A stretch of 64,000 nt of DNA from Xenorhabdus japonica (lineage in GTDB: Bacteria > Pseudomonadota > Gammaproteobacteria > Enterobacterales > Enterobacteriaceae), in NCBI RefSeq assembly GCF_900115195.1, contig NZ_FOVO01000014.1:1-64000 (forward strand), written 5' to 3'. The position numbers were made by a program, and so were the translations under genes. Below, one piece after another: positions 27,031 to 35,747 of the stretch. Under the pieces are notes generated by a model that ran no database searches, was not told the origin of the DNA, and was given only the letters and a program-made list of their open reading frames with translations. Positions within the stretch are counted from its first letter, which is position 1, and each line of letters opens with the position of its first letter.

Positions 27031-28647
27031 TCAATTTCTGACATGCTTTCTCAATTGCTCTTTTAAAACTTTACCATTGGCATTTCGGGGCAAGGTTAAA
27101 AAAGTATATCCTTTTGGGCGTTTATACCGTGCTACTACCGTACAAATGTAATCATTTAGCTTTTGCTCAGTGATTGATGCATTTTCATCAAGCTCAATAA
27201 AGGCATGGGGAACTTCTCCCCAATAAGAATCGGGTTTCGCCACGATAGCAACCGCTAAAACACCGGGATAACTGGATAGGGCATTTTCCAGTTCAAGGCT
27301 GGAAATATTCTCACCGCCGGAAATAATGATATCTTTTTTTCTGTCAATGATTTTGATATAGCCATCAGGATCAACGACAGCCAGATCCCCGGTATAAAAC
27401 CATTCATTGGTGGTTTCTGCTGTGACGTGGCGTACAGGATCATAAGCTGCCACAATATTACCGCGTATGACGATCTCACCAATGGTTTTGCCATCAAAAG
27501 GAACTGCCTGTTGGCTATTTTCATCAATAACGCTAACTTGCCCCTGCAAATTGGAGACAATGCCTTGACGTATCCTTTTTAAGGTTTTTTCTGATTTTGG
27601 CAGTTCGTTCCATTCGTACTTGTTTTCACAAACAACGACAGGTCCATAAGTTTCGGTTAAACCGTAGACATGTGTCGCATTAATACCAACCTCATCCATC
27701 AGTGAAAATTCCATTTCTGTTGGTGGAGCACCTGCAATAAGACCATAAACGCGACCACCAAAATGCTTGCCATATTTTTGCGCTATCTTGCCTAAAGAAT
27801 AGTGAACAATCGGAGCACCACAATAATGTGTTACGTTATGTTCTTGTATAAGTTGCATCGCTTCTTCTGCATTAAATTTCCTCATACAGATGTGTGTACC
27901 CGCCCGTGCCGCAATTGTCCATGGGAAACACCAGCCATTGCAATGAAACATGGGCAACGTCCACAAAAAGATGGGATGCTTAGGCATATCCCAATCCAGA
28001 ATATTGGAAATGGCATTTAAAAATGCACCACGATGGGAATAAACGACCAATTTAGGTTGTCCGCTAGTGCCTGAAGTGGAATTGATACTAATGGCATCTT
28101 GTTCGTTAATTTGGAAAAATGATAGAGTCTTTGATGAATGTTCGGTTATCAGTGATTCATAAGGTATAAATTCATATCCGGTAGGGAATATAGGGATAGT
28201 TGAACTATTTTTATCAACAATAATTATCTTAATTTGATTATTGAAAGAAATATTATTTAATAGTGAAAGATAACTTCTATCAATAAATAATATTTTTGGA
28301 TTCAATTTTTCAAAGACAAAATTTAATGTGGCTTCACCTGTTCGAGTACTCAAGGCATTGAGAATGCCACCAGATAAAGGAACTGAAAAATGCAATTCAA
28401 GCAATTCGTGGATATTTGGTAAAAGAGCTGAGACTATGCTTCCCTTATTCACCCCCATTTGTTGGAGAGAGATTGCAATTCTTTCACAGCGATTGGCATA
28501 TTGGCACCAAGTCCAACGCTGTTTTTCGTCAATGATGGCTATATCATTACCATTGCTTAATACAGCTCTTTTGAGAAATAAAATCGGTGATAAGGCAGTG
28601 CCGGTATATTCATTTAAGAATGAATTATCGAGAATCATATTTTTCAC
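27031..28647 (-). CDS. AMP-forming acyl-CoA synthetase / ligase
   Basis: A 538-residue member of the adenylate-forming superfamily, of the medium-chain acyl-CoA ligase (AlkK/AAE-like) type. The phosphate-binding loop is 'STSGTSGQPKLVVYSHRG'; further motifs are 'HVYGLTETYGPVV', 'WFYTGDLAVVDPDGYIKI', 'DRKKDIIISGGENISSLELE' and the catalytic Lys in 'LPRNANGKVLKEQL'. It activates a carboxylic acid with ATP and couples it to CoA or another acceptor; the substrate is unknown. It is divergent from the SDR gene at 28898, and the two may share a promoter region and a pathway. Confidence 0.85.
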   Translation of the reverse strand: MKNMILDNSFLNEYTGTALSPILFLKRAVLSNGNDIAIIDEKQRWTWCQYANRCERIAISLQQMGVNKGSIVSALLPNIHELLELHFSVPLSGGILNALSTRTGEATLNFVFEKLNPKILFIDRSYLSLLNNISFNNQIKIIIVDKNSSTIPIFPTGYEFIPYESLITEHSSKTLSFFQINEQDAISINSTSGTSGQPKLVVYSHRGAFLNAISNILDWDMPKHPIFLWTLPMFHCNGWCFPWTIAARAGTHICMRKFNAEEAMQLIQEHNVTHYCGAPIVHYSLGKIAQKYGKHFGGRVYGLIAGAPPTEMEFSLMDEVGINATHVYGLTETYGPVVVCENKYEWNELPKSEKTLKRIRQGIVSNLQGQVSVIDENSQQAVPFDGKTIGEIVIRGNIVAAYDPVRHVTAETTNEWFYTGDLAVVDPDGYIKIIDRKKDIIISGGENISSLELENALSSYPGVLAVAIVAKPDSYWGEVPHAFIELDENASITEQKLNDYICTVVARYKRPKGYTFLTLPRNANGKVLKEQLRKHVRN

Positions 28648-28897
28648 CTCATGTTATTGTCTTCTTTGAAAACATTAGTATTATTGTTTAAAAATAATCT
28701 CTGGCAGAAAAATAAGCAATATCGAGTTAATTTAATGGGTGATGTTTTTTTATGTAAATAAACTTACTTTGTTTTGTGTTTTTTAATACACTGATTTCAT
28801 CTAATAAGCTTGCTTAAATGATTGTTTGAAAATAGCTTGGAAAAAATTTTACTAAGATAATAAAAAAACTCTATCCACTAATGCAAAAGGAAAAATT

Positions 28898-29647
28898 ATG
28901 TTTAATTTAGCGGGAAAGATTGCTTTTATTTCAGGTGGAACTAAAGGCATCGGCAAGGGAATTGCCAGGGTATTGAAGCAAGCCGGCGCTATTACTATTA
29001 TTGCAGGCACTGACACAGTAAGGGGCGAAGCAATTGCCAAAGAACTGGCGGTCGATTTTATTCCTCTTGATGTTACTGATCAGACGGCATGTAAGAACGT
29101 GATAGATAAGATTATTGAAAAGTATGGCAGGCTCGATATTCTTTGTTCTAATGCAGGTATTTTTCCACAGCATTATTTGAAAGATATGACCGCGGAAGAT
29201 TGGGATTTAGTGCATACCGTCAATCTTAAAGGGACATTTTTCTTAGTGCAGGCTGCGTTGAATGTCATGGAAAAACAGCGTTACGGGCGTGTTGTTATCA
29301 CTTCATCAATAACAGGCGAGATAACGGGTATTTCGGGTTATAGCCACTATGGCGCCAGTAAGGCAGGGCAATTGGGATTCATGCGCAGCGCTGCGTTGGA
29401 ATATGCAGGGCAAGGCATCACCATTAATGCGGTTATGCCAGGCATGATCATGACTGAAGGCTTAACGGCATTTGGTGATGAATTCCCCAATCATATGAAA
29501 GATGCCATCCCAATGCAGACTTTGGGTATGCCTGAAGATATTGGTTATGCTGCCTGTTTTCTGGCTTCTGATGAGGCGAAATATATTACAGGGCAAACGA
29601 TTGTCGTTGATGGTGGGCAGGTTTTGCCAGAAATGCAGGAAGCTTGA
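28898..29647 (+). CDS. Short-chain dehydrogenase/reductase (FabG-like)
   Basis: A 249-residue SDR. Cofactor motif 'GGTKGIGKGIARVL' (TGxxxGxG type), 'NAG' in 'ILCSNAGIFPQ', the catalytic Ser in 'VVITSSITGEITG' and Tyr-x-x-x-Lys in 'YSHYGASKAGQLGF'. The C-terminal 'YITGQTIVVDGGQVLPE' is typical of FabG/gluconate dehydrogenase-like members. An oxidoreductase of a hydroxy/keto-acyl or sugar substrate; the divergent ligase hints at acyl chemistry, but that is inference. Ribosome binding site AAAAGGA. Confidence 0.85.
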   Translation: MFNLAGKIAFISGGTKGIGKGIARVLKQAGAITIIAGTDTVRGEAIAKELAVDFIPLDVTDQTACKNVIDKIIEKYGRLDILCSNAGIFPQHYLKDMTAEDWDLVHTVNLKGTFFLVQAALNVMEKQRYGRVVITSSITGEITGISGYSHYGASKAGQLGFMRSAALEYAGQGITINAVMPGMIMTEGLTAFGDEFPNHMKDAIPMQTLGMPEDIGYAACFLASDEAKYITGQTIVVDGGQVLPEMQEA

Positions 29648-29764
29648 TTATTTTACAAAGATTGTCGTAAGACAGTAGAAACAGGTAAGATGCCTATCCA
29701 ATAACAGGGAGCGGAGTTTATCCTCTTCCTGATTTTTTATTGTCTGAATCAGGTAAGAAATATT

Positions 29765-30418
29765 ATGTCACTGAACTATGAGCGTAACCCGCTTCCACTG
29801 CCAAACGGACACCAAAAAGTGCTGTTGCACTCATGTTGTGCGCCATGTTCTGGGGAAGTCATGGAAGCCATGTTGGCTTCAGGAATTGATTTTACGATAT
29901 TTTTCTATAATCCGAATATTCATCCTCTGAAAGAATACGAACTGCGCAAAAATGAAAATATCCGTTTTGCGGAGCAGATGGGTATTCCTTTTGTCGATGC
30001 GGATTACGACCGTGATAATTGGTTTGAACGCGCGAAAGGAATGGAAAATGAGCCTGAACGTGGTATTCGTTGCACAATGTGTTTTGATATGCGTTTTGAA
30101 CGAACAGCGTTATATGCCCATGAACATGGTTTCCCTGTGATTACCAGCTCACTTGGTATTTCACGTTGGAAAAATATGCAGCAGATTAATGAATGCGGTG
30201 TCCGCGCAGCTTCCCGTTATCCTGATTTAATGTATTGGGAATATAATTGGCGTAAGGGAGGCGGTTCTTACCGCATGATAGAAATCAGCAAACGTGAAGA
30301 ATTCTATCAGCAGGAATATTGTGGTTGTGTTTATTCTCTGCGGGATACTAATCGCCATCGTCTGGCCACTGGTCGGGAAAGAATTAAATTGGGTACGATC
30401 TTTTATTCCGTAAATTAA
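29765..30418 (+). CDS. queH: Epoxyqueuosine reductase QueH
   Basis: A 217-residue protein of the former DUF208 family, which performs the last step of queuosine synthesis on tRNA without cobalamin, unlike QueG. Four-Cys signature: '[11 protein letters not shown]' near the N-terminus and 'RCTMCFDMR' in the middle, plus a late 'EYCGCVYS'. '[20 protein letters not shown]' is also characteristic. The start follows a weak GGTAAGAAAT. Convergent with the small RNA/araC-type gene on the other strand. Confidence 0.92.
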   Translation: MSLNYERNPLPLPNGHQKVLLHSCCAPCSGEVMEAMLASGIDFTIFFYNPNIHPLKEYELRKNENIRFAEQMGIPFVDADYDRDNWFERAKGMENEPERGIRCTMCFDMRFERTALYAHEHGFPVITSSLGISRWKNMQQINECGVRAASRYPDLMYWEYNWRKGGGSYRMIEISKREEFYQQEYCGCVYSLRDTNRHRLATGRERIKLGTIFYSVN

Positions 30419-30464
30419 AATCAATTTGGTTTATATTTTTCTTCATATTCTTAGGCTGAATTTT

Positions 30465-30491
30465 TAAAAAAAAGCCTGCACGGATGCAGGC
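30465..30491 (-). terminator. Strong minus-strand Rho-independent terminator
   Basis: GCCTGCA / TGCAGGC stem with a TCCG loop and eight consecutive T on the minus strand. The plus-strand side lacks a T-run, so it does not serve queH. Confidence 0.85.
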
Positions 30492-30570
30492 CATAAAATA
30501 CGGCAAATATAAAATCCCTGGTGGTGACTTAGAGCTTAGTCGGATTAGCTCCAAATAGTGACGAGTCACC
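30465..30570 (-). ncRNA. Candidate small RNA (about 105 nt)
   Basis: On the minus strand, TTGGAC (30604-30599), a 17-base spacer and CATATA (30581-30576) form a plausible sigma-70 promoter. The predicted transcript starts near GGTGACTCG (30569). It can fold a 5' stem GGTGACT / AGTCACC (30569-30563 with 30525-30519) with an inner GAGCT / AGCTC helix, then an unpaired AU-rich linker, then a terminator GCCTGCA-TCCG-TGCAGGC followed by eight T. This is the usual plan of an Hfq-type small RNA. No known enterobacterial sRNA was recognised, though the terminator resembles that of OmrA. It could instead be the 3' UTR of the upstream AraC-type gene. Confidence 0.5.
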
Positions 30571-30875
30571 ATGACTATATGTGAGATGAGATACTGCCGT
30601 CCAATGGATTGCACAGATCAATCAGAGGAGATTGATCGATAAAAACGATCATTCATGATTCATCAGGCATGGAAAGTGTGAAGTAATCAGATAAAGTGGT
30701 GTACTTCGATAATACCTTAGGTTAATCGTGATTGCGGCTTTTCAGTTTGATCTAAAACAGGTTTACATGAAACTGGAAAGCCTTGGTTTATGGGATATAG
30801 CACTAAGTTTTAGTTGTTGAGTATCAATTTTTGAGTATCAGTTGATAAGCGTTCGGTTAGTTGTTAAATAAATCA

Positions 30876-31691
30876 TTAATCTTTGCCATACCTGGCGCGG
30901 TTAGGTGTACATCCAAAGCGTCGGCGATAACTTTGAGTGAAATAAGACTGGCTGGAAAAACCCGATTCTAATGAAATATCGGCGATACTCATTTCGCTAT
31001 TCAGTAATAATTGATGTGAGTAAAGAATACGTTGCTCACTGATCCAAGCTTTGGGTGAAGTACCATAGACACTGTTAAAAAGCTCCTTAAAGGAAGTCAG
31101 CCCCATACCGAATTCACGCGCGAAGTCATTTAATCTCCATTCTTTGAGATAATGAGCCTCCATAAATGTTTGCAGCCGTTCTACCTGACGATTGCTTAAT
31201 TTCCGCAGAATAGACATCAACAATGCCCCTTGATTACCCAAGGAAAGCAGTAATAATAACTCTTCAACTCTTAATTGAATCAACGCTGGAGGAGAATCAT
31301 GTACTAGTAAGTTGGCTAGCCCGCGAATGCTTTCCGTCAGCAAGGGAAATTGATTAAAAGGAACCAACCTATAAGCAGGAAACTCATGCCTCTCTATCTG
31401 ACTTAATAATGATCCAAAACGCTTTAAAAAATTGCGTAAAAACTCCATGTGTAAGGGTAACCACAATACCCGACAACTTTCTGTATTGGTTTTGGCTGCA
31501 TAGCTTCCAGGATGGGTAAAAAGGATCTCATTAGTTGTGATGTGATAAGTGTTTATGTAATCTTTCCACACCATTTCACCATCGAGTAAAATATACAGCC
31601 CTCTTTGTTTATGCTCCAGGATATTGAAATCCGGCATGGTTAATTGAACTGTGCAAATATTATTTTGATTTAAGCCCGTCGTCCTTTTCAT
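30876..31691 (-). CDS. AraC-family regulator, ExsA/VirF-like
   Basis: A 271-residue protein with an N-terminal ligand/partner domain and a C-terminal AraC DNA-binding domain. The last 60 residues ('WISEQRILYSHQLLLNSEMS', 'ADISLESGFSSQSYFTQSYR', 'RRFGCTPNRAR') are strikingly similar to ExsA of Pseudomonas and to LcrF/VirF, the activators of type III secretion. No secretion, chaperone or ExsC/D/E-like gene is in the window. A role as master regulator of a T3SS cannot be claimed; it may control other targets. The minus-strand terminator 385 bases downstream could end its message. Confidence 0.82.
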   Translation of the reverse strand: MKRTTGLNQNNICTVQLTMPDFNILEHKQRGLYILLDGEMVWKDYINTYHITTNEILFTHPGSYAAKTNTESCRVLWLPLHMEFLRNFLKRFGSLLSQIERHEFPAYRLVPFNQFPLLTESIRGLANLLVHDSPPALIQLRVEELLLLLSLGNQGALLMSILRKLSNRQVERLQTFMEAHYLKEWRLNDFAREFGMGLTSFKELFNSVYGTSPKAWISEQRILYSHQLLLNSEMSIADISLESGFSSQSYFTQSYRRRFGCTPNRARYGKD

Positions 31692-32580
31692 TTAATATTC
31701 CTAATTTTCCGTATCATGAGTAATCATTTTTTTTGATGAGTGCATGGTGTATTTATTTTATTAATTAATGGATTAAAAAAACTTCCTTACGACACTTTAA
31801 TTATCTTGATAAAACTGAGTGCCGATTGAAAAATATTGAAAGTTCTCGAAAGCTCATGCGTAACATCAATTAAATCACTTTTTGTATTATATAACTAAAT
31901 AGATATTTGTGTTAGGTTTAAGTGAAAAATTTTGTGATTGAAAATAGTTTGTTTGTTTTTTACCTTGTGCTGATTAATCTTTATATGATTTATTTCAACT
32001 AACTGTTTTTAATGGGTTATTTTTAAAATAAATTAAGATATTGAGATAAAAAAGTTAACAAAAGGGATAGGTTGTAAATTAACTAACCAAGTTATTTTTA
32101 ACTGGAATTTATCTATGTGAACTCAGAATAGTTAACATTAAAACACCATTTGGCTGATTTAAAACCCCAACTCTTGTTTAGCTGTTTTATAAAGTAAATG
32201 GCTATTTTGTAGGGTTGTTTAATCTTCTAATTAATGTGTTTTTTACCATTATGTTACAGCCAGAAACCTAATGGCGATAAAATGATTATAGGTAATTATA
32301 AGGCAATAGGCATAAAGTATTTTCTGTGGTTCTAATATAATACGGATTTATTAATAAATGTGGGATAATTCAATAACAACTCAAATGATTAAACTCAAAT
32401 GGAATCTTTATCCGTGTAATAACGCTATAAATACCTCTGTTATAGCTTGGTAGATTGTTTTTTATACTTGTACAATGATGGGATGTGTTTTCACGGCCTG
32501 TTTTCTATTACCTGCTAAGGCATATGCATAGATATATTTGCTGATGAAATATAAGGAAAAACTACAAAAACGAGAAAAAT
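31692..32580. other. AT-rich 0.9-kb spacer before the bactofilin gene
   Basis: Between divergent regulator and bactofilin genes. No ORF, repeat or RNA with support was found. It is long for a divergent promoter region and may contain decayed sequence. Confidence 0.45.
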
Positions 32581-33249
32581 ATGGAAAAGTATCGTTTTTC
32601 AGATAATGCTTTTTTATACAGTATATGGCTCCTTTGGGGAATTGCATTGGGGCTATATCTGTATGGCGCTCATCTTAGTTGTGCCATAACAGCAATTTTA
32701 TCTTTTTTAGCCTTAGTGTTTTACTTTACGAATATGAGATTGAGAATAAACGCTATGTTTAGAAAAAAAACAACAGAAGCACCAGTTGTCAGTTCTACGA
32801 CACCGGCTATGGGGATGAAGCCTGAAGAGAAAAAATTACCTGAAGCTGAGACTCGCCCAAATACCATTATTGCTAAAAACTCTGTATTCAAGGGTGATAT
32901 AGAAATGGAAGGGGATATTCAGGTCTGGGGTAAAGTTATTGGCAATATTTGCGTCAAAGGTGGTGCCATTCGTATTATGCATGCCGGCAAAGTAGAAGGT
33001 GAGCTGAATGCACCTGAAATTATCATTGATGGTCATGTTGAAGGTACATGCTGTGCGGAAACATTGGATATTCTCGAGCATGGCGAGTTACGGGGCATTA
33101 GCCGTTGCGGTAGTATGTCAATTCGACGTGGTGGGCTATTTGTTGGTCAGTCTGAACAGGTTGAGAATAAGAAAAAATCAGAAATGGAACGGGTTATTCC
33201 CATCAGAGACAATCAAGGCGATAAATCAAAAATGAAAAATAGCGCCTGA
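32581..33249 (+). CDS. Membrane-anchored bactofilin-family protein
   Basis: A 222-residue protein. Two hydrophobic N-terminal segments (about residues 10-28 and 32-50: 'LYSIWLLWGIALGLYLYG', 'AITAILSFLALVFYF') precede a linker and a polymer-forming beta-helix domain of the bactofilin/CcmA type (about residues 95-195). Its short repeats end in 'GDIEMEGDIQVWGKVIGNI' and 'GELNAPEIIIDGHVEG'. Bactofilins form filaments that position envelope or cell-shape proteins. Monocistronic, with a hairpin after it. Confidence 0.82.
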   Translation: MEKYRFSDNAFLYSIWLLWGIALGLYLYGAHLSCAITAILSFLALVFYFTNMRLRINAMFRKKTTEAPVVSSTTPAMGMKPEEKKLPEAETRPNTIIAKNSVFKGDIEMEGDIQVWGKVIGNICVKGGAIRIMHAGKVEGELNAPEIIIDGHVEGTCCAETLDILEHGELRGISRCGSMSIRRGGLFVGQSEQVENKKKSEMERVIPIRDNQGDKSKMKNSA

Positions 33250-33283
33250 TAATCGTCTATAAAATAAAAATTCAAGTTTTGCT

Positions 33284-33310
33284 GCCGGAAAATGAGTATG
33301 ATTTTCCGGC
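33284..33310. terminator. Hairpin after the bactofilin gene
   Basis: GCCGGAAAAT / ATTTTCCGGC stem, 34 bases after the stop. It lacks a good T-run, so efficiency is uncertain. Confidence 0.5.
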
Positions 33311-33467
33311 GTTCTGTATCGGCTTCGACGTTCAGATTTTACGTAAACCAGATTTTGTATGAAAATGATTGAATGCCATCAAGATTATCCTATTGGAGAG
33401 AGATAACCTTGATGGAAGCCGTTTTATGTCAGATTGTTTTGTCTGGAATGGTTATTGTCCTGAATCG

Positions 33468-34088
33468 CTATTGTCTGGATATGACCAGAGTGATGCGACC
33501 AATGAATTTTATGTCACTGATTGCACAATCAAAAGTGACGTCATTATCACTGACCCGAATCTTACCGATTGGGATTTTGGCAATCTTTTTGATGCTGTGC
33601 ATACCCTCAATATCCACCAGCCATAAGCCATCTTGAATATTGTCTTCTTGAGTATCCAGCAGATACCATGAGGCACCATCATCAATAATCAGAGGATTTT
33701 TGAGTTCCTTAGGAATCAATTCGCTATCCAAAATTACAGGGTCAGCTTCATTAAGCTTACCACCCGATAATCTTACGCGAGAGATGGATGGAGCAATGAT
33801 ATCTTCCAATCGTTCCGTTTTTTTGCCGTCTTCTCCATCTGGAAACATTTCTCCCTGACCCGTGCTCAACCACAGTAGTGAAGCGCCAGTTTCGAGATTA
33901 CACTGGATGATCCAATCCGCTGGAAAGCTATCACGAAGGTAGCGGTTTGCCATTGTGCTTTTGGAAACGCCCAAATGGTTACTTAGGGCCTGGCGTGATT
34001 TAAACCCATACGCGCGGACAAGACGCTCAATAGCAGGTCTTCCCCCACTATCGGCTCCCATTTTGATCTCAATATTGGTATTTTTCAT
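33468..34088 (-). CDS. Phage CI-type repressor
   Basis: A 206-residue protein. The N-terminal helix-turn-helix is in 'RQALSNHLGVSKSTMANRYL'; 'LETGASLLWLSTGQGEMF' is the hallmark of the P2-186/HP1-type CI repressor family. The C-terminal part resembles an oligomerisation (LexA/S24-like) domain, but no Ser-Lys catalytic dyad is evident. It is transcribed away from the early genes, with operator-like repeats in the gap (34115-34146). It probably keeps the tail gene cluster silent until the SOS response. Confidence 0.85.
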   Translation of the reverse strand: MKNTNIEIKMGADSGGRPAIERLVRAYGFKSRQALSNHLGVSKSTMANRYLRDSFPADWIIQCNLETGASLLWLSTGQGEMFPDGEDGKKTERLEDIIAPSISRVRLSGGKLNEADPVILDSELIPKELKNPLIIDDGASWYLLDTQEDNIQDGLWLVDIEGMHSIKKIAKIPIGKIRVSDNDVTFDCAISDIKFIGRITLVISRQ

Positions 34089-34114
34089 TGACGGTACAGA
34101 TAAGAGCTATTAGT

Positions 34115-34146
34115 ATCTCATCATTGTTCTCTAAATGAGATCTTTG
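34115..34146. promoter_or_regulatory. Probable CI operator region
   Basis: ATCTCAT at 34115-34121 and ATGAGAT at 34135-34141 form an inverted pair. The 12-mer ATGAGATCTTTG (34135-34146) recurs exactly at 42799-42810 upstream of ogr. Confidence 0.5.
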
Positions 34147-34284
34147 ATGAACCCGAATTGGTTAAGCTAAAAACCATTGAGAGATATTGCATCATGAACG
34201 CCCAGATTTCAATCTTTATCCAGATATCGAAATATTTCGAAAATGATTGAGGGATCGTTTCGTAGGAAAATGTTGAGGGAAAAT

Positions 34285-34476
34285 ATGGCGAATACTGAGA
34301 AAGAAAAGTTTGCCCAGATTAACCTCGGTCAGCGGCTGGAAGGATTGAATCACTTGTCGAGGATCAGGGCGACATACTGGGGTGACGATGAAAAGGAGTT
34401 AAATCGGTTTATACAAGGCGTGACTTCACCATACTTGCCTCATGCAGGATTTATCTGCACACGTATTCATCAATGA
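34285..34476 (+). CDS. Small phage early protein (DUF5347-like, probably truncated)
   Basis: A 63-residue product from the ATG at 34285, which follows GAGGGAAAAT. 'FAQINLGQRLEGLNHLSRIR' and 'YWGDDEKELNRFIQ' resemble small early-region proteins (DUF5347) of Xenorhabdus/Photorhabdus prophages that are roughly 100 residues long. The last 15 residues look unrelated, so the 3' half was probably lost. First gene of the early side opposite cI. Function unknown. Confidence 0.5.
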   Translation: MANTEKEKFAQINLGQRLEGLNHLSRIRATYWGDDEKELNRFIQGVTSPYLPHAGFICTRIHQ

Positions 34477-34688
34477 CCATCGTGCCTAAATCAGAATCTA
34501 CTGCTGTATCAGAACAAATTATTTATAAAATGAGCAAGAGATTCTCATCTTGGAGTTCTGTCAATAACTATACGGATGAACAGACTAATAGAGAGATAAA
34601 GTATTTTACAGATAGCAAAGTTGTCACAGTGGAAAAATCAATCAAATTGGCAAGTATTTCTGCGAAAACAACAGATAATAGTTATTAA
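34473..34688 (+). CDS. Hypothetical phage protein
   Basis: A 71-residue polar, Ser/Thr/Lys-rich product that overlaps the previous gene by ATGA. No domain was recognised. It may be a decayed fragment; the overlap is the only support. Confidence 0.35.
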   Translation: MTIVPKSESTAVSEQIIYKMSKRFSSWSSVNNYTDEQTNREIKYFTDSKVVTVEKSIKLASISAKTTDNSY

Positions 34689-34749
34689 CTATCAAATTTA
34701 ATCACTATAAAAGGTAAAAATTACTTTAGTTTTTGTCTTATTGTATGTA

Positions 34750-34765
34750 CTGTACATACATACAG
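34750..34765. promoter_or_regulatory. LexA (SOS) box
   Basis: CTGTACATACATACAG is a perfect CTGT-N8-ACAG palindrome. It lies 9 bases before the next start codon, ahead of the gene pair ending in the DinI-like gene, so both are expected to be SOS-induced. Confidence 0.8.
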
Positions 34766-34773
34766 TTTATTAT

Positions 34774-35031
34774 ATGAGGGCGAATAAATCAGTGGAATCT
34801 CTTATGGAATCATTGGTAGCACAACGTATCAATTTCATTGCTAGAATGGCAACAAGTTGTGAATGTAATCATGTGGAAGACAAAGAGTTGGCACTGGTTT
34901 GGATAGCGGAGCTATCTGCACCTTATGAAAAAAAATTTAACAGTTACCAGAGTAAACTGGATAGTAATCTGTTAGGTAATAAGGTGGCCGGTAACAAAAT
35001 GTTAAGGAATTCGGATTCAATAGAAGAATAA
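34774..35031 (+). CDS. Hypothetical SOS-linked phage protein
   Basis: An 85-residue protein from the ATG at 34774, or 75 from 34804 (MESLVAQRINF). An in-frame ATG at 34741 is rejected because the LexA box would lie inside the coding region. 'ESLVAQRINFIARMATSCEC' and 'KELALVWIAELSAPYEKKF' suggest a small helical protein. No known domain was recognised. It is followed after 19 bases by the DinI-like gene. Confidence 0.55.
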   Translation: MRANKSVESLMESLVAQRINFIARMATSCECNHVEDKELALVWIAELSAPYEKKFNSYQSKLDSNLLGNKVAGNKMLRNSDSIEE

Positions 35032-35050
35032 CTTTGGCGGGTGAAAAAGG

Positions 35051-35287
35051 ATGCGAGTAGAAATACTTTTCGATAAACGAACTAACGTTTCTGAATCAGT
35101 TATGTCGTCGCTAGAAAGTGAATTAGAAAAAAGAATATTACCCCATTATCCCGATACAAATTTTAGAATTGCAACCAGTAGCAGTACCTCCGTAAAAGTG
35201 ACAGGGGCTAAAAAAAGCAGTGAATACGATCACATAATGGAGCTCATTCAAGAGATTTGGGAAGATGATAGTTGGTTATCTGATTAG
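35051..35287 (+). CDS. DinI-like protein
   Basis: A 78-residue protein aligned along its length with E. coli DinI: 'MRVEILFDKRTNVSESVMSS', 'LEKRILPHYPD', 'VKVTGAKKSSEYDHIMELIQ' and the acidic end 'EIWEDDSWLSD'. DinI-type proteins modulate RecA filaments and LexA or repressor cleavage; phage versions (Tum-like) antagonise repressor. Good AAAAAGG ribosome binding site. Control by the LexA box at 34750 is likely. Confidence 0.88.
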   Translation: MRVEILFDKRTNVSESVMSSLESELEKRILPHYPDTNFRIATSSSTSVKVTGAKKSSEYDHIMELIQEIWEDDSWLSD

Positions 35288-35350
35288 CGCTGACAAAGAG
35301 TCAGTATCCCCCACAGATGGGATAGCACATAATTATAATTAAGATAAAAC

Positions 35351-35387
35351 AGTACAAAGGCAGGAAATGATTTCCTGCCTTTGTACT
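35351..35387. terminator. Bidirectional terminator after the dinI-like gene
   Basis: A 17-bp perfect stem, AGTACAAAGGCAGGAAA with its complement and a 3-nt loop. A short T-rich tail follows. It separates the early genes from the tail operon. Confidence 0.7.
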
Positions 35388-35534
35388 TATTGAAACAAAG
35401 TTATATACAGACTCAAAATTGTTCTTCATTTGTACTATTTACCTAACAATCTCATCGCATTGATGTATTTTCCTGATTATTTGATCATAACTCTCCGATT
35501 TACTGACTATTTTCTGCAAAGGAAAGGAGAGTGT

Positions 35535-35738
35535 ATGCGAGTTATAGCACAACAAAATGAAACGGTTGACGCCATTTGCTGGCGTCATTATGGTCGCACG
35601 CTGGGAATGACTGAGCGTGTATTGCAGGCAAACCCCGGATTAGCTGATTTTGGCGCGGTATTGCCTCATGGAACGAAAGTTGAAATGCCAGAATTTATGC
35701 CTGCTGCCAGTAAACCCATTATCCAGCTTTGGGATTAA
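35535..35738 (+). CDS. P2-like tail protein X (LysM-like)
   Basis: A 67-residue protein with 'VIAQQNETVDAICWRHYGRT' and 'VLQANPGLADFGAVLPHGT', the gpX pattern of P2 tails, a LysM-like fold thought to bind the tail or peptidoglycan. Start at 35535 after GGAAAGGAGA; the longer upstream ORF lacks a site. Confidence 0.88.
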   Translation: MRVIAQQNETVDAICWRHYGRTLGMTERVLQANPGLADFGAVLPHGTKVEMPEFMPAASKPIIQLWD

Positions 35739-35747
35739 GGGGTATAC

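Larger units (their letters stand above)
30419..30875. other. Spacer between queH and the AraC-type regulator, holding a candidate small RNA
   Basis: No protein gene is supported. It contains, on the minus strand, a promoter-like pair, a structured stretch and a strong terminator (30465-30570, listed as ncRNA). A separate hairpin (GATCAATC / GATTGATC) lies at 30617-30638 just upstream of that promoter-like pair. Confidence 0.6.

Noticed and set aside
34741-34773. Upstream start for the SOS-linked small gene
   Set aside because: It would place the LexA box inside the coding region; the ATG at 34774 is more sensible.
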